Shown here: positions 24,678 to 34,662 of the stretch, piece after piece
Numbering within the stretch: position 1 is the stretch's first letter
Layout of the letters: each line of letters starts with the position of its first letter
NCBI GenBank assembly: GCA_036872755.1
Contig: JAVHNS010000006.1
Location: 1,426,001-1,490,000, forward strand
Source of the DNA: Orbilia blumenaviensis
Lineage: Eukaryota; Ascomycota; Orbiliomycetes; Orbiliales; Orbiliaceae
Direction: 5' to 3'
Length of the DNA: 64,000 nt
Notes under the pieces: generated by a model
Databases searched by the model: none
What the model was told of the DNA's origin: nothing
Seen by the model: only the letters and a program-made list of their open reading frames with translations
Translations under genes and position numbers: made by a program

Positions 24678-26232
24678 ACTGATGGCTCTCTGTGCTGGCT
24701 CACTGAGGCTTTATATCGGAGCTTCTTGAATATCCAGATCTATGCTGTTTTTTAATATACTATCTATATTTCAGATTTTAAATGACCTAGGAAATTTCTG
24801 TTAGTTCAACTTCATCTGGTAGAACAGCTGGTGGAAGCTTCCACGATTTTCTCTTACTGGCGTCACTCAACGCAAAGAACCTCAAGCCTTGAGGTGTAGT
24901 GTAAACTCAGTATCGTAACCAGATGTAAACCTTCGAATTGTGGAGTTTCTAATATTGACGAACTGAGAAATTTCGAGAAGGGCCAGAGCGGGACATTTTA
25001 CATGAAATTAATGTGAGCATATCAAAAAAAAGGAGATGCGAGGAAATCAATACAAAAAGTAAAGTTTGTTGTTCTTGCCTAATAACCGCTCCTGTTTTCG
25101 ATATCACATACCTTAGCTTCTTTTCTCAACTCTGCATAATATCCCATGCGATTGGAGAGTTATTTGTGGAGTCTTGTATGCACTCTACGGCCTCGAATGC
25201 AAATGCACGACCGCAGTGGCTGAATTCAGAGGTATCATAGCTGCATATCGAGACGATAGGGTAAAACAAGCAATTACAATTAAATAGAAGGCAAAATGGC
25301 GGTTCTGCTTTCAGGGCATCGAGCCGACACGCAACGACAGCATGGCCAGCTGGATGGTGTGGATCATTTGAAGCGCTAGTTTACAACCTTCGCAACCCGC
25401 ATATATATATGCATATGCATATTCCTGTGTGCGTCTCATTGCTTTTTTGGAGGGTGAATAATATTGCCTCATGGAGTTCATGTATGATCTTCCAGGTATG
25501 ATCTACCTCAGGCCTCGGAGTTCCACAAATTTTTTACTCTCGGCTGTTCTATATTCTAAAATAGCTGTAGATAATAACATAACTTGATGACGATTGTAAT
25601 ATGCAAACGACCGGTTCTTCCGGCCACTAAAGAAAAGGAGCCCAAAGCTGAGATATATGAGCTTAGAATGATCGCCTTTCCTTGATAGAAGACTGTTATA
25701 ATTCAGTTTTCAGATCGCATTGTTCTTGTAATCTCAAATTTCTTACTTGCCAACAGTGATTTGGCTAGTTCACATGAAATTAACTTGGTGGAAAGTATCA
25801 CAGAATATTCTTAGAAATTGCATTCGAGCCTTTTCTGAATATATCTTTCAACGATGTTCCTTCTCATACCCGAAGGCTTTATTAGGCTATAATTTCAAGC
25901 CCCAATGTCACATTGATGTCACTATGCCGTTATAAACAACAGCTTTTGGAAAAATGTTTCATTTGCAAAACTAACATATATAGCATTATGGAAATAGTAT
26001 AGCACTAAGGAGTGTGTGTTGCCTCGCAACCTAGATGCCGTCCTGATCCTGCAGAAGGAAAGTGTGGGTTTTATGTTATGGTACCAGGAGTAAATACGAA
26101 ACAGAAGGGATATAAGCCCCCAAACAAATAAATAATAACTAGGATTTTCGGCTTTGACGTTGAATTGGTACTTGTGGAGGAATACAATGCAAGATGATTC
26201 TTTTCAGTTCATGGCGTTCAACAGGACCCCCG
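24678..26232. other. Upstream region of the giant MBL gene
   Basis: A TATA-like element (GATATAAA, minus strand, 24710-24717) lies about 35 nt before the ATG. A perfect 14-base palindrome containing inverted GAA/TTC units is at 24831-24844. An alternating ATATGCATATGCATAT run is at about 25401-25423. No coding region is supported. Confidence 0.45.
24831..24844. promoter_or_regulatory. 14-bp palindrome resembling a two-unit heat-shock element
   Basis: GTGGAAGCTTCCAC reads the same on both strands and contains GAAGCTTC, the nGAAnnTTCn arrangement bound by heat-shock factor subunits. It lies about 155 nt before the start of the giant gene. Two units alone are a weak HSE, and a chance palindrome is possible. 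Confidence 0.3.
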
Positions 26233-27476
26233 TTACTCAAATCGATCCAAAGGATCTGGGAAGTTCCTGTATTTGAGGTCCGAAGTGGAACTAGCAGGAT
26301 CTTCGATGAAGAACACATGGTTGTGCTTCTCGTCTGTGGTAACCGCCAACATAGACTGGGTACTCAACTTTGGTGCGTCTTGATCATCCTCGAGTCCTGG
26401 GACAACGTTGCAAGTCCACTTCAGCGACTTGATGTCATTCAGATCCTTCATAACTCCCTTAGCTGCGTTCAAACTCTGGTCTTCTCCCATAAAGTAACAG
26501 AATAAGACCAGCTTTCCACTAACAACACCAGCTGTGATCGCGAGAGCGGTACCGGGGGCGGCTGTACCACTCCCTGGAATTTCGATGGCTTTATTCCACC
26601 AATAAGGGTTAGTGATTTTGAAGCTATAGATATATTGAGACATATATTTCGAACTTACGAGTTTGATCGGAGCCTGCATTCCAATAGATGGGATAGGAAT
26701 CACCTCCCTTGAACGCTTGATAAAGCACCAATCTTTGGCTTTGATATGTAAGAGCGGCGAGCTTCGAGGTCTCCAATGGCGCGGGACTCTGATTGAGGTT
26801 TATCGGGTTCCCGGTTACTTTGTCCCCGGTAAGAATCGTTTGAACGAGGGAAACGCCAGAAGCGCTTTCAAATAAAGCAGTTCAATTAGTTTAGCTCACT
26901 TATGCACGCATATTCAATTTTATGTATATTTATTCGCATCAGATTGGATACATACTCTTTCTTGGTATGGAAAATATAGGTAAGGTCCGAAGCAGCATTG
27001 TGTGCAACGGCCAATCCGGGGAGGTCCGTTTTCATTTGACCTTTGATGACTGGATTCTGGATGGGGATGACCTGGGACACAATCTTTGTAGGTCTTCCCT
27101 GTGCATCGGTGGAAGCAAGGAGTCCATAAACAGTCAACTACACTCACCCAAACGATTTTAAAGTTAATAAAAAAGTATCTCATCTATACTGGAAGTTTGG
27201 CACATCCCACTGATTACTTACAACTCCTCTTCGGACAACAGCAGATAGACTGCTACCGGCTTGAATTGTTCCATCAGGAGTACCGTTATCCGTATAGATC
27301 AAAGTCTTCTTGCGGTCCAAGCTAAGTGGCCAACGGTCCATGCCGAGTTGTTTCTTCCCTTGAACAAAGAAGAAGAGTAAACTCTCCGACTGGGGCTTGT
27401 CCGGAAGGTTATAGAAAGGGTTGAGAATTGCTGTTACTGCGACTGCCATTGGATCTACTGGAGTGAGATCTGACAT
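26233..27476 (-). CDS. Six-repeat beta-propeller protein, fungal-lectin-like
   Basis: Four exons: 27476-27222, 27137-26956, 26864-26659 and 26588-26233, with introns of 84, 91 and 70 nt. Phases close perfectly to 332 residues. Six similar strand pairs of the form [S/T]xLAVxxx...LxLFYxx are visible at about residues 11-39, 76-91, 126-142, 179-196, 229-247 and 294-310 (for example SKLAALTYQSQRLVLYQAF and TALAITAGVVSGKLVLFCYF). The length and six-fold repeat match the fucose-binding fungal lectin propellers (about 310 residues), but I cannot confirm sugar-binding residues. There is no signal peptide, as is usual for cytosolic fungal defence lectins. It lies 1.6 kb upstream of, and on the same strand as, the giant MBL gene. 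Confidence 0.72.
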
Positions 27477-27890
27477 TCTTGAATGTAGTGGAGAAAAGTG
27501 TTTTGAGGGATTCTTAGATAATTTTTTTGGGGGTGAAAAAGAGTATATTGATAGGATAGATTGCCAATGTAAGCTGATATGTTGCTATGGGAGTTGGAGA
27601 TCTAACAGACATCGGGTCCTCTTATAGAAAAACTCTACTTCATTTCTCCTTCGTGAGAGACTGCTAAATACATCCGAGTATAATTTTGTCCTTTTGCCAA
27701 TTTAGTTCCAACTGACCCAGATCCAAATAATTGCCACGAAAGTACTTAGTTTCTGACAATACCTGCAGCACATCATAGCTGAAAAAGTTGAACTTTGAGC
27801 AGAGATCACAAAAATCTCGATACAACATGTGGCGCCCATACCAAGACCCGAAGGCGGTAGACAAACTGTCATGATTGTCTAAAAAGACTA
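27477..27890. other. Interval containing an orphan minus-strand frame
   Basis: A 66-codon frame (27664-27864, minus; begins near SWYGRHMLYRDFC) looks moderately protein-like but has no ATG context or splice partner that I could establish. It directly follows the possible small gene at 27891-28235. Confidence 0.25.
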
Positions 27891-28235
27891 TTAGGACGTT
27901 GAAGGCGGTTCGGATTGCAAGTCGCTAGATGGCTGAAGCCTTGGATCATACCACATGAGATTTTCCCAGCTGAATTGGGTTTCGATCTCCGCGTCCTGTT
28001 TGCGCGAATGCATCAAGTGGACGGAAAGTGGTCCGTTCATTAGCCAGCAGGTCACATAATGATGTTTTCTTACAAAACTCTCTGCATAAGATGATAACGT
28101 AGAGCGTATCGGGATCTTCTATCAGCAGTATTTACTCAGCTACTTAGTTGATCCATCCATGCATTGGTGATGCACATCGATGTTTACCCCGCTAGAGAAC
28201 GGGAAATTAATTGGTGAACTTTCGCGTGGAATCAT
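27891..28235 (-). CDS. Possible small two-exon gene, 91 aa
   Basis: Exon 1 at 28235-28188 starts with ATG and codes for 16 residues. A 69-nt intron (GTAAAC...GATAG) joins it at phase 0 to exon 2 at 28118-27891, which codes for 75 residues to TAA. The second exon has balanced, protein-like composition (SFVRKHHYVTCWLMNGPL, then ETQFSWENLMWYDPRLQPS). No family was recognised. The short WENLM is shared with the giant MBL protein just after its MBL domain, which may be chance. The donor is weak, and the exon could instead be the 3' remnant of a longer decayed gene. Confidence 0.33.
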
Positions 28236-29796
28236 GGTTGGGAAAGCTGAGGAGCGCCAGGCGCCACCAAGCTTAGCTAAAATCCTGTGTGCGCCCTGAA
28301 TGCAACAGCATTCGAGGGCTTTTTACACTTGTTCAGCTCACTTGAGCTGTTCTGGAAGGACTTCAACAAACCTGCAGAAAATAATGCAAGTGAGGTACCA
28401 TTCCGAAGTGCGCACCAATAGCAATCGCGCTTCTGTCCACTTTGCCGTGTGCGACGGAACGTACCGGGACGTACCGTGTAAACCTAGCTTAACCTCCACG
28501 ACCTCGGATCTAGTTAGTCAGTGCTTTTCGCTTCCTTGACCTCCGCAAACAGGAGTTAACTCGTCTCGGTCGCGTGAATTGGCAAATCAGATCTAGTGGC
28601 ACATCACAATGCAATTCACCAATTGTGTTACAACTGGTTCACAGAATCTAATATTTCCATTAATAACGTTTTACCCGCTAACTGGGTACCTCTCAAAACT
28701 TGATATATTGTTATTTACAGTATAATGTTTTTATTCCAGTTGTAAAATTCTTGAAATTCGCTGTTTTGAAGAAGTCTTTTTTTGATGGGGCAATTTTAAA
28801 TTGTGACCGGGTAATAAGGGTGGTTAGTACCTATATACCGCCGAAGGCAGGAGAATTTCGGACCACCGATGTGGAAAATGCAACAAAGCGGGGGAGCTGT
28901 AGACTTCAATCCGAAGCGCACATCATAGAAACTTTGGGCAAAGGCCACCTCAAGACTGCATTGCCCTTCGGCTCGATTACTCAAATATTAAGATACAATA
29001 TACCCGAAGCGAGCAGTTTTGTGATTCGTCACCCGTGCCCAGAGGTATTTGTTTTTCTCCTCCAGCTGAAATTTCTGGTCTGTAGGCCCCACTCAAGCTG
29101 TTGATACTTTCACACCTGGCCCACCCGTTTTCGAATTTTTAGAATCGCGGTGTCTTTTAGTTTCGATTCCTCGAGCCATCTGAGGCCTCGAGTGCGATAT
29201 GCTGCATGGTGTGAAACTGCTGGATTTGCATATGCACAATCCTTGTGAATACTTCCTCTCAAGTGTCTGGGGAAGCGGCTAGACCGAGCTGGAATCGACC
29301 CCGCAACACGCAAAGATGGAAGTTAACGTGCGGAATACGACATTCTCCCAAAACTATCGCTTGCCTTAACTCTTCTTTGAAGACGGCGAACATTTTCTCC
29401 CTAAATGCCTAGAAAAATGGCAAATTGGCTTTTGATATTATGTTACAAATCTAGCATCGGAGCATTGGGCTTCTCCCCGAGGCTAGCTTCCCCCGTCCAG
29501 CTTGAGAACTGAGGCATGCATATCACACTTTTCAACATCAATTCGATTGAAGTACGTATACAGCCCGGCAAGGACTTAACCGGTCATTGTAATCTTCTGG
29601 TATGGTATTTTTCAGTGCAACGATCTGTAACTTGAATGGGAGTTCATCAAGTCGTCTAAATTTGGCTCGAACGCTGAAAATCGGGTTTAGTAGCGGTCAA
29701 TTATCCAGCAATTCTTTTTGAATAACCTCCAATTGATCTATCGGGATCACATATCTCAGACTCTTGAAATCCGAAGTTACTATCAACCTTAATACG
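28236..29796. other. Intergenic region before the first plus-strand giant gene
   Basis: No coding region is supported; a 134-codon frame at 28700-29104 has no recognisable features. On the minus strand at about 29273-29300 there is a tRNA 3'-end-like sequence (see separate entry). The DNA just before 29797 has no clear TATA element. Confidence 0.4.
29273..29310 (-). other. Possible tRNA 3'-half remnant
   Basis: The minus strand reads GCGGGGTCGATTCCAGC, then TCGGTCTA. This resembles a T-arm and acceptor strand, with a B-box-like GGTCGATTCC, but the T-stem carries mismatches. No matching AGACCGA 5' acceptor strand or anticodon arm is visible upstream, so it is at best a decayed tRNA. Confidence 0.2.
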
Positions 29797-32700
29797 ATGC
29801 ATCCCCCGCCCAAGCGCCGTTTTGCTAAGCCAATCTCGTCTCCTCGGTACCTAACACTTCGCCATGCTCGCGAAACACTGAAATCTCAAGAGAGTCAAAA
29901 TACCAATCAAGTCGCCTCATCTACGCCTCTGAAAGCAGGATGGGAACAGTTATTCTCTTCACACATACCAGGCTTAACTGCCGGAAATTATCTCCTCAAA
30001 GCAAAGCAGGATATAGAAAAAGTTCTTGGTAGCTCCGATTCACTTGTGAAAGAAACCGAGCCTCAAGAGTTTGAAGTACTGGCGCCCAGATACACCTTAC
30101 CTCCAGACTGTATCTACTCTGTTTATCCTCCTCAGGGTCAGAGCGCTCGACCCGAGATCCTGCCGCATGTTGTTCTCAATGATTCCATGTTGGCATGGGA
30201 GAGAATCGTTAGCGATAAAACACAAGTACCTGACTACCAGATAAATCGAGTTCCATGGCTCATTTGCGTCGCTTTTACTGCAGACGAATTGAAACTCGAG
30301 GAAAATGAAATAGAGTCCATCTTCTCCAAGACGAGTATTGCAAAGAAGGCCAGGCAAACACAAACATATGGTGTCGATGTCCCAATCTCGGATCTAAAAA
30401 CTTTGGCGGCTACGGACAGCAAAGTCACTCTCCCTATCTCAGACAATGCCCAAGCAGTAGATCCTTCCACCAGTCTAATCTTTTTGAAACTGGATCTTTT
30501 CAATAGTTTGTTCACAACCTACGATAAGAATGGAGGGCCACAAGGTCAAGGTACTCTGACCGCTCAGGACCGTCAAGATGTTTCACGATATCGGTTCCTA
30601 GCGCATGTCCGCCGCCTCAACCCTAAGGGTATGGCCTACGCGGATATGTCAGACGAGTCTGCGGATCGCGACTTCGGGATCCTCGTATCGCACAGAACTG
30701 GTCCGTTAGCAAAAACGCAGCCGACTTCTGTTGTTGTGCATTTGCTCTCTATTGAAGGAGTCGAAAAAATGGGCTATCCTGTGAAGGGCAAAGATCGGGT
30801 GGGTATGGTTTCGTTATATAGCTGGACATATACTTGTCTCCCACCAACATCCTTTAGTATTCAAGATTCTTTTGCGAAGATTGCTGCGAACACGGCACTT
30901 CTTCGCGCCGAACCTCCAGCACCAAAGCCCAAGGAAGAACCGACACCTGCTCAGATTGAAGTACGGAAGCGGCTGACCGATGGCTACTCAATGGTCAAGT
31001 ACTATTTGCAAACGGGTGAAGAGAGTGTAGCTCTCATGAAAGGCCCGCTTGTACCAACGGTGGTTGAATATCCGATGAAGCAGCTCCCATCAGAGTCGAA
31101 TACGGGGGTAAATTTACAAATCCTGGACCAAAAGCTCGGTCTCTTAGATATCACCTATTCCGCTGCATGGCAACTCGGTCGTACTATCGGGATGAGTGAT
31201 CAGGCTTTCGCACCAGCTTTGGGGCGAGTGCGCAAATTGATCAGTCAGATCGCAGTGAATGGAACAAAAGTCGGAGTATTGAGAAAGCATGGAATCTTAT
31301 ACAAGTCAAAAGAAGACCTTATCGCTGGGCTTGCGGACTCCGTCGAAAGACTTAATAACATCTCCAAGGTAGAATCAACAGCTGCCACGGATGCTAGGAG
31401 CAGATGGCACCCTCGCGAAAACCATCTAGCGGATCTCTCTTTCTCAAAACTAGGGGCAACCCAGGATCTCAAGTCTGAATTGGATGCCGCAGCGTTGCTG
31501 GTTGCCAGCAGTCCGGTTGATGGTTCTGCGCCGAAAGACTACCCTCCGTACAATGAACACAACATCCCATACTCGCCAGACTGGGCAGTGGTGTTACGAT
31601 TCATCCTCGATCTCTACGACCTACACAAAGTGCCCGCACACTATCTTCTGACCAGCCCCTCTCACCTTCCCGCAGAGAGCATTCGGTTTTTTTATATTGA
31701 TAGAAACTGGGTCGACTGCCTTATTGACGGCGCTCTCGCCTTAGCGAACGATGCGGACGACGAGCGAGACTTAGTCCGTTTATCAATCAAACAAGCCATC
31801 ATTCGCTACTTCAAGACTCCCTTGTCACCGGGCGGAACAAACCTTCCACCGGTGGCTGTATATGGCTTTCTGATGAGATCTGCTGTTGTAACTCAGTATC
31901 CAGATCTCAAAGTCGATTCAAATGAAAAGCCGGATGAGAGCCAAACCCCCTATTTGCTCCGGCACCAAATTTGGGCCAACGACATCATGATAGGCTTCTT
32001 CAGCGATACTCCAGCAACGAAACACCTTACGTCCTTAACTTTCACACAGCCACCGCATCAACAATGCTTCACAGCTGCAAAGGAGCTCCTCATAGATAAG
32101 GCTACAATATCCTACAAGCGCATTTACACAAGATCGGACCCTGAGAAGGATCCGCTTCGCCGTAAGGCCCTTATCGATATCAAACTCTCTAGAGACGCGC
32201 CAGATCCCTCAAAGGGGCTTTTGTTCTTATGGGGAAACATCGAAGGCCAAGATGATATCAGGACACTTAACATCAACTATATGGCTCAAAACCTATGGGA
32301 GTATTTAAACGGACCTCTCCACATTGACCCTATTACGAAGACTAAATGGTTTGACACGGAACACCCATCATCCTCCATGATGGGGTTTCAGCTCAATGAT
32401 CCGTGCTGGCAGCTCGTTGTGGAATGGCCTGAAGAAAGAAAGTGCCCCGAATATCTTGGTATACGGTGTGGACAACCTAGGCTTCGCGTGCTAGAATTTG
32501 CACCGACTCCGAAAACGTCTTATGTGCCCCAAGCTCTTTCTACGTACCAGCAACGCCAAAGATTTGCCAGAAGGGAAAAGCTTCGACCGTACCCTCATCA
32601 GACGGGCCGATTACCATCACTTCCAGTAAAGCCTGCTCCGCAAACCCCACGACCGTCCACCCCGAAAAGTCCGACTACTCCTACTACACCATTCTCACCT

Positions 32701-33294
32701 TGGGTTCCTATCGATCATCCGCTAGAAAGATTGACTACCGGTAGTCCTCAAGCGGATGATGACACCCGAATCACAGCGCCTCAGTGGCTCTGTAGATTTT
32801 CACCGGCTTCAGACCCACAAGCAACGGCTATTCCGATGTATCCATGGCAACAGGACATAATCTTCGCAATCACTTACTATAGATATGAAGATGACTATCT
32901 GTTTGAGGAACTGTTGGTTTCGATACCTATGAATAATCCAAACGAACCAAGCCTCGCGAAAGAATACCTTGGACAAGGAACTACAATGCTCTCAAACTTG
33001 AGGTTTTTCGTTCGACCATATTACGATGACGAGACCAACTCGCTTGTGATGAAGATTATACCGAGGAGTAGCAAGGCCTATCCCGTTGCGAAGATCAAGG
33101 ATTTGAGTTTCATGCTCAGTGGTATCGTAGTCAGTAAGTTTCCAGTTGATCCTCCTGACGGCACACAAGATATCAAGGTTACATTTTCATGGAAGCTGCA
33201 GCACCAAGCTGTCGTTACATACTCTGTACCTTTAAAATTGCAGTATTACAAGGATGACGATGGAGACCACGAGGATGAAGAGGTAGATGAATAA
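29797..33294 (+). CDS. Giant conserved hypothetical protein A, 1,165 aa, intronless
   Basis: A single uninterrupted frame from the first in-frame ATG (29797); the frame stays open 11 codons upstream but only from a TTG. No signal peptide or membrane helix. The N-terminal quarter contains YTLPPDCIYSVYPPQGQ, ILPHVVLNDSMLAWER and VPWLICVAF, a pattern I recall from large bacterial proteins of unknown function that cite a proline-rich VLPHVVL box; this is memory only. A central region is rich in short alternating segments, a Pro/Thr/Ser linker lies near residues 945-980, and the C-terminal part again looks beta-rich and ends in an acidic tail. The gene stands head-to-tail with the 1,365-residue gene and divergent to the MBL-DUF6603 gene. 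Absence of introns across 3.5 kb contrasts with most neighbours. Confidence 0.85.
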   Translation: MHPPPKRRFAKPISSPRYLTLRHARETLKSQESQNTNQVASSTPLKAGWEQLFSSHIPGLTAGNYLLKAKQDIEKVLGSSDSLVKETEPQEFEVLAPRYTLPPDCIYSVYPPQGQSARPEILPHVVLNDSMLAWERIVSDKTQVPDYQINRVPWLICVAFTADELKLEENEIESIFSKTSIAKKARQTQTYGVDVPISDLKTLAATDSKVTLPISDNAQAVDPSTSLIFLKLDLFNSLFTTYDKNGGPQGQGTLTAQDRQDVSRYRFLAHVRRLNPKGMAYADMSDESADRDFGILVSHRTGPLAKTQPTSVVVHLLSIEGVEKMGYPVKGKDRVGMVSLYSWTYTCLPPTSFSIQDSFAKIAANTALLRAEPPAPKPKEEPTPAQIEVRKRLTDGYSMVKYYLQTGEESVALMKGPLVPTVVEYPMKQLPSESNTGVNLQILDQKLGLLDITYSAAWQLGRTIGMSDQAFAPALGRVRKLISQIAVNGTKVGVLRKHGILYKSKEDLIAGLADSVERLNNISKVESTAATDARSRWHPRENHLADLSFSKLGATQDLKSELDAAALLVASSPVDGSAPKDYPPYNEHNIPYSPDWAVVLRFILDLYDLHKVPAHYLLTSPSHLPAESIRFFYIDRNWVDCLIDGALALANDADDERDLVRLSIKQAIIRYFKTPLSPGGTNLPPVAVYGFLMRSAVVTQYPDLKVDSNEKPDESQTPYLLRHQIWANDIMIGFFSDTPATKHLTSLTFTQPPHQQCFTAAKELLIDKATISYKRIYTRSDPEKDPLRRKALIDIKLSRDAPDPSKGLLFLWGNIEGQDDIRTLNINYMAQNLWEYLNGPLHIDPITKTKWFDTEHPSSSMMGFQLNDPCWQLVVEWPEERKCPEYLGIRCGQPRLRVLEFAPTPKTSYVPQALSTYQQRQRFARREKLRPYPHQTGRLPSLPVKPAPQTPRPSTPKSPTTPTTPFSPWVPIDHPLERLTTGSPQADDDTRITAPQWLCRFSPASDPQATAIPMYPWQQDIIFAITYYRYEDDYLFEELLVSIPMNNPNEPSLAKEYLGQGTTMLSNLRFFVRPYYDDETNSLVMKIIPRSSKAYPVAKIKDLSFMLSGIVVSKFPVDPPDGTQDIKVTFSWKLQHQAVVTYSVPLKLQYYKDDDGDHEDEEVDE

Positions 33295-34662
33295 GCCTTC
33301 TGAATTACGCTTGTAGACTGATGTAGTGTATCCAATGGTTTCATCGCTCGTCAGTTTCTTTTCTTCTTTTCCTCGATATATTTTAAAAACAGATTCTTAT
33401 GCCAAAGCAAAATAGCTCCGCCCGAGCGATAGGTCTTATTGCTTTACACTATGTAATCTAACTCAAGATATTATTTATTTCATAAAACACAAGAATTAGT
33501 GAGGTATTGAAAATTTGGCGTGAAAAATAATACAGTATAATCGGCTATACAGGATCTAGTCCCCAGACAAAATTTTGAAAACCATATCATGTAAAAGCTA
33601 TGAACAGAAGAGAAAGAGTGATTTTCAAGTGCGAGTATCATTTGCGAATTCCGTTGGCATGCTGGATCATACGGCTGCGCGGCTAAGCAATTACAATGGC
33701 TAAGCTAGTCACGTCAGCTACATGGAATTTTCTGATAGCAAAAATATGTTCATTAGAATAAGCAGCGCATTTAGGGATAAGCAGCGCGCTTCGGGATAAA
33801 CTGAACTTTTGGCAATTTTCAGCCCTAGTTGAACCAATCCGGATTGGAGCGCACATAGGGATAGGCAAGCCTCATGCGCCGGAACCGGATCAAGTGAGCC
33901 GGTTCTCACGGGTCCACTGTACACGATGGGACATCGAGACTAGTATGAATTGCATATGCATATGCATATCCAGAGATTCGAGACGAGATAATCGGTGAGT
34001 TAATTGACAACAGATTTGCGTGCGCATGGTCTATGCACACGCCTAAGCTAGTTCAGCTGTTCAAAGCTAGAGCTTGCCGAAACAATCTGCATCTCAACTT
34101 CCACTAGCCTTGCATATTCACCTAACCTCGTGTTCGTTCTTTGCGATCTAGAATTGAATGGAACTGAGGGGTATCACATAATTGACTCGCAAGTAATTAT
34201 TGGCGACCATAATGTCTGCGACCTCGACCGGGACCCAGTGGGGTACTAGTAGAAATCTGTCAAAAGAATTTGCACGGGACCATAAGATGGAGCAATCAAA
34301 GGAAAGAGATGTGCACATGCTATAAGATCCAATTTAAATGGTTCTCTATGGTTTGAGACGACCGAAAGAGATCGAACGTACGATAGGCATCTAGCGTCTC
34401 CGAGAACACAAGTTGTATTGGTTCAGTACGCCCTGCGAGCCTAGTTAGTCGCGCGACACCTGGGCACCCACCAGCGCAGATTTTAACGGTATCCCATATC
34501 TTTTCGAGTCATTTGACTGTACAAAGTTGGTTGAAACTCAATTAATATCATCTTCAAAACGGTACTCCATAATAGACAAGATCCCTTCGTTTTCGACCAA
34601 CTACTTTGGCGAGCCGTCTTATTGGTTTTTCAAAACTCCAACTATATTTCAATTTCAGAATC
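33295..34662. other. Intergenic region between the two plus-strand giant genes
   Basis: No gene is supported. It contains an imperfect direct repeat (33759-33798; unit ATAAGCAGCGC plus about 9 bases) and an alternating TGCATATGCATATGCATAT run at 33951-33969. A possible 5'-leader intron acceptor (TTTCAG) lies just before the ATG at 34663. Confidence 0.4.
33759..33798. repeat. Imperfect 20-bp direct repeat, two copies
   Basis: Two adjacent copies of a unit beginning ATAAGCAGCGC and ending in GGG are visible in the plus strand, differing at three or four positions. They lie about 900 bases before the next start codon. Purpose unknown. Confidence 0.5.

Noticed and set aside
30097..30515. Minus-strand frames inside the 1,165-residue gene
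   Set aside because: They are shadows of a 3.5-kb sense frame with much stronger coding character.
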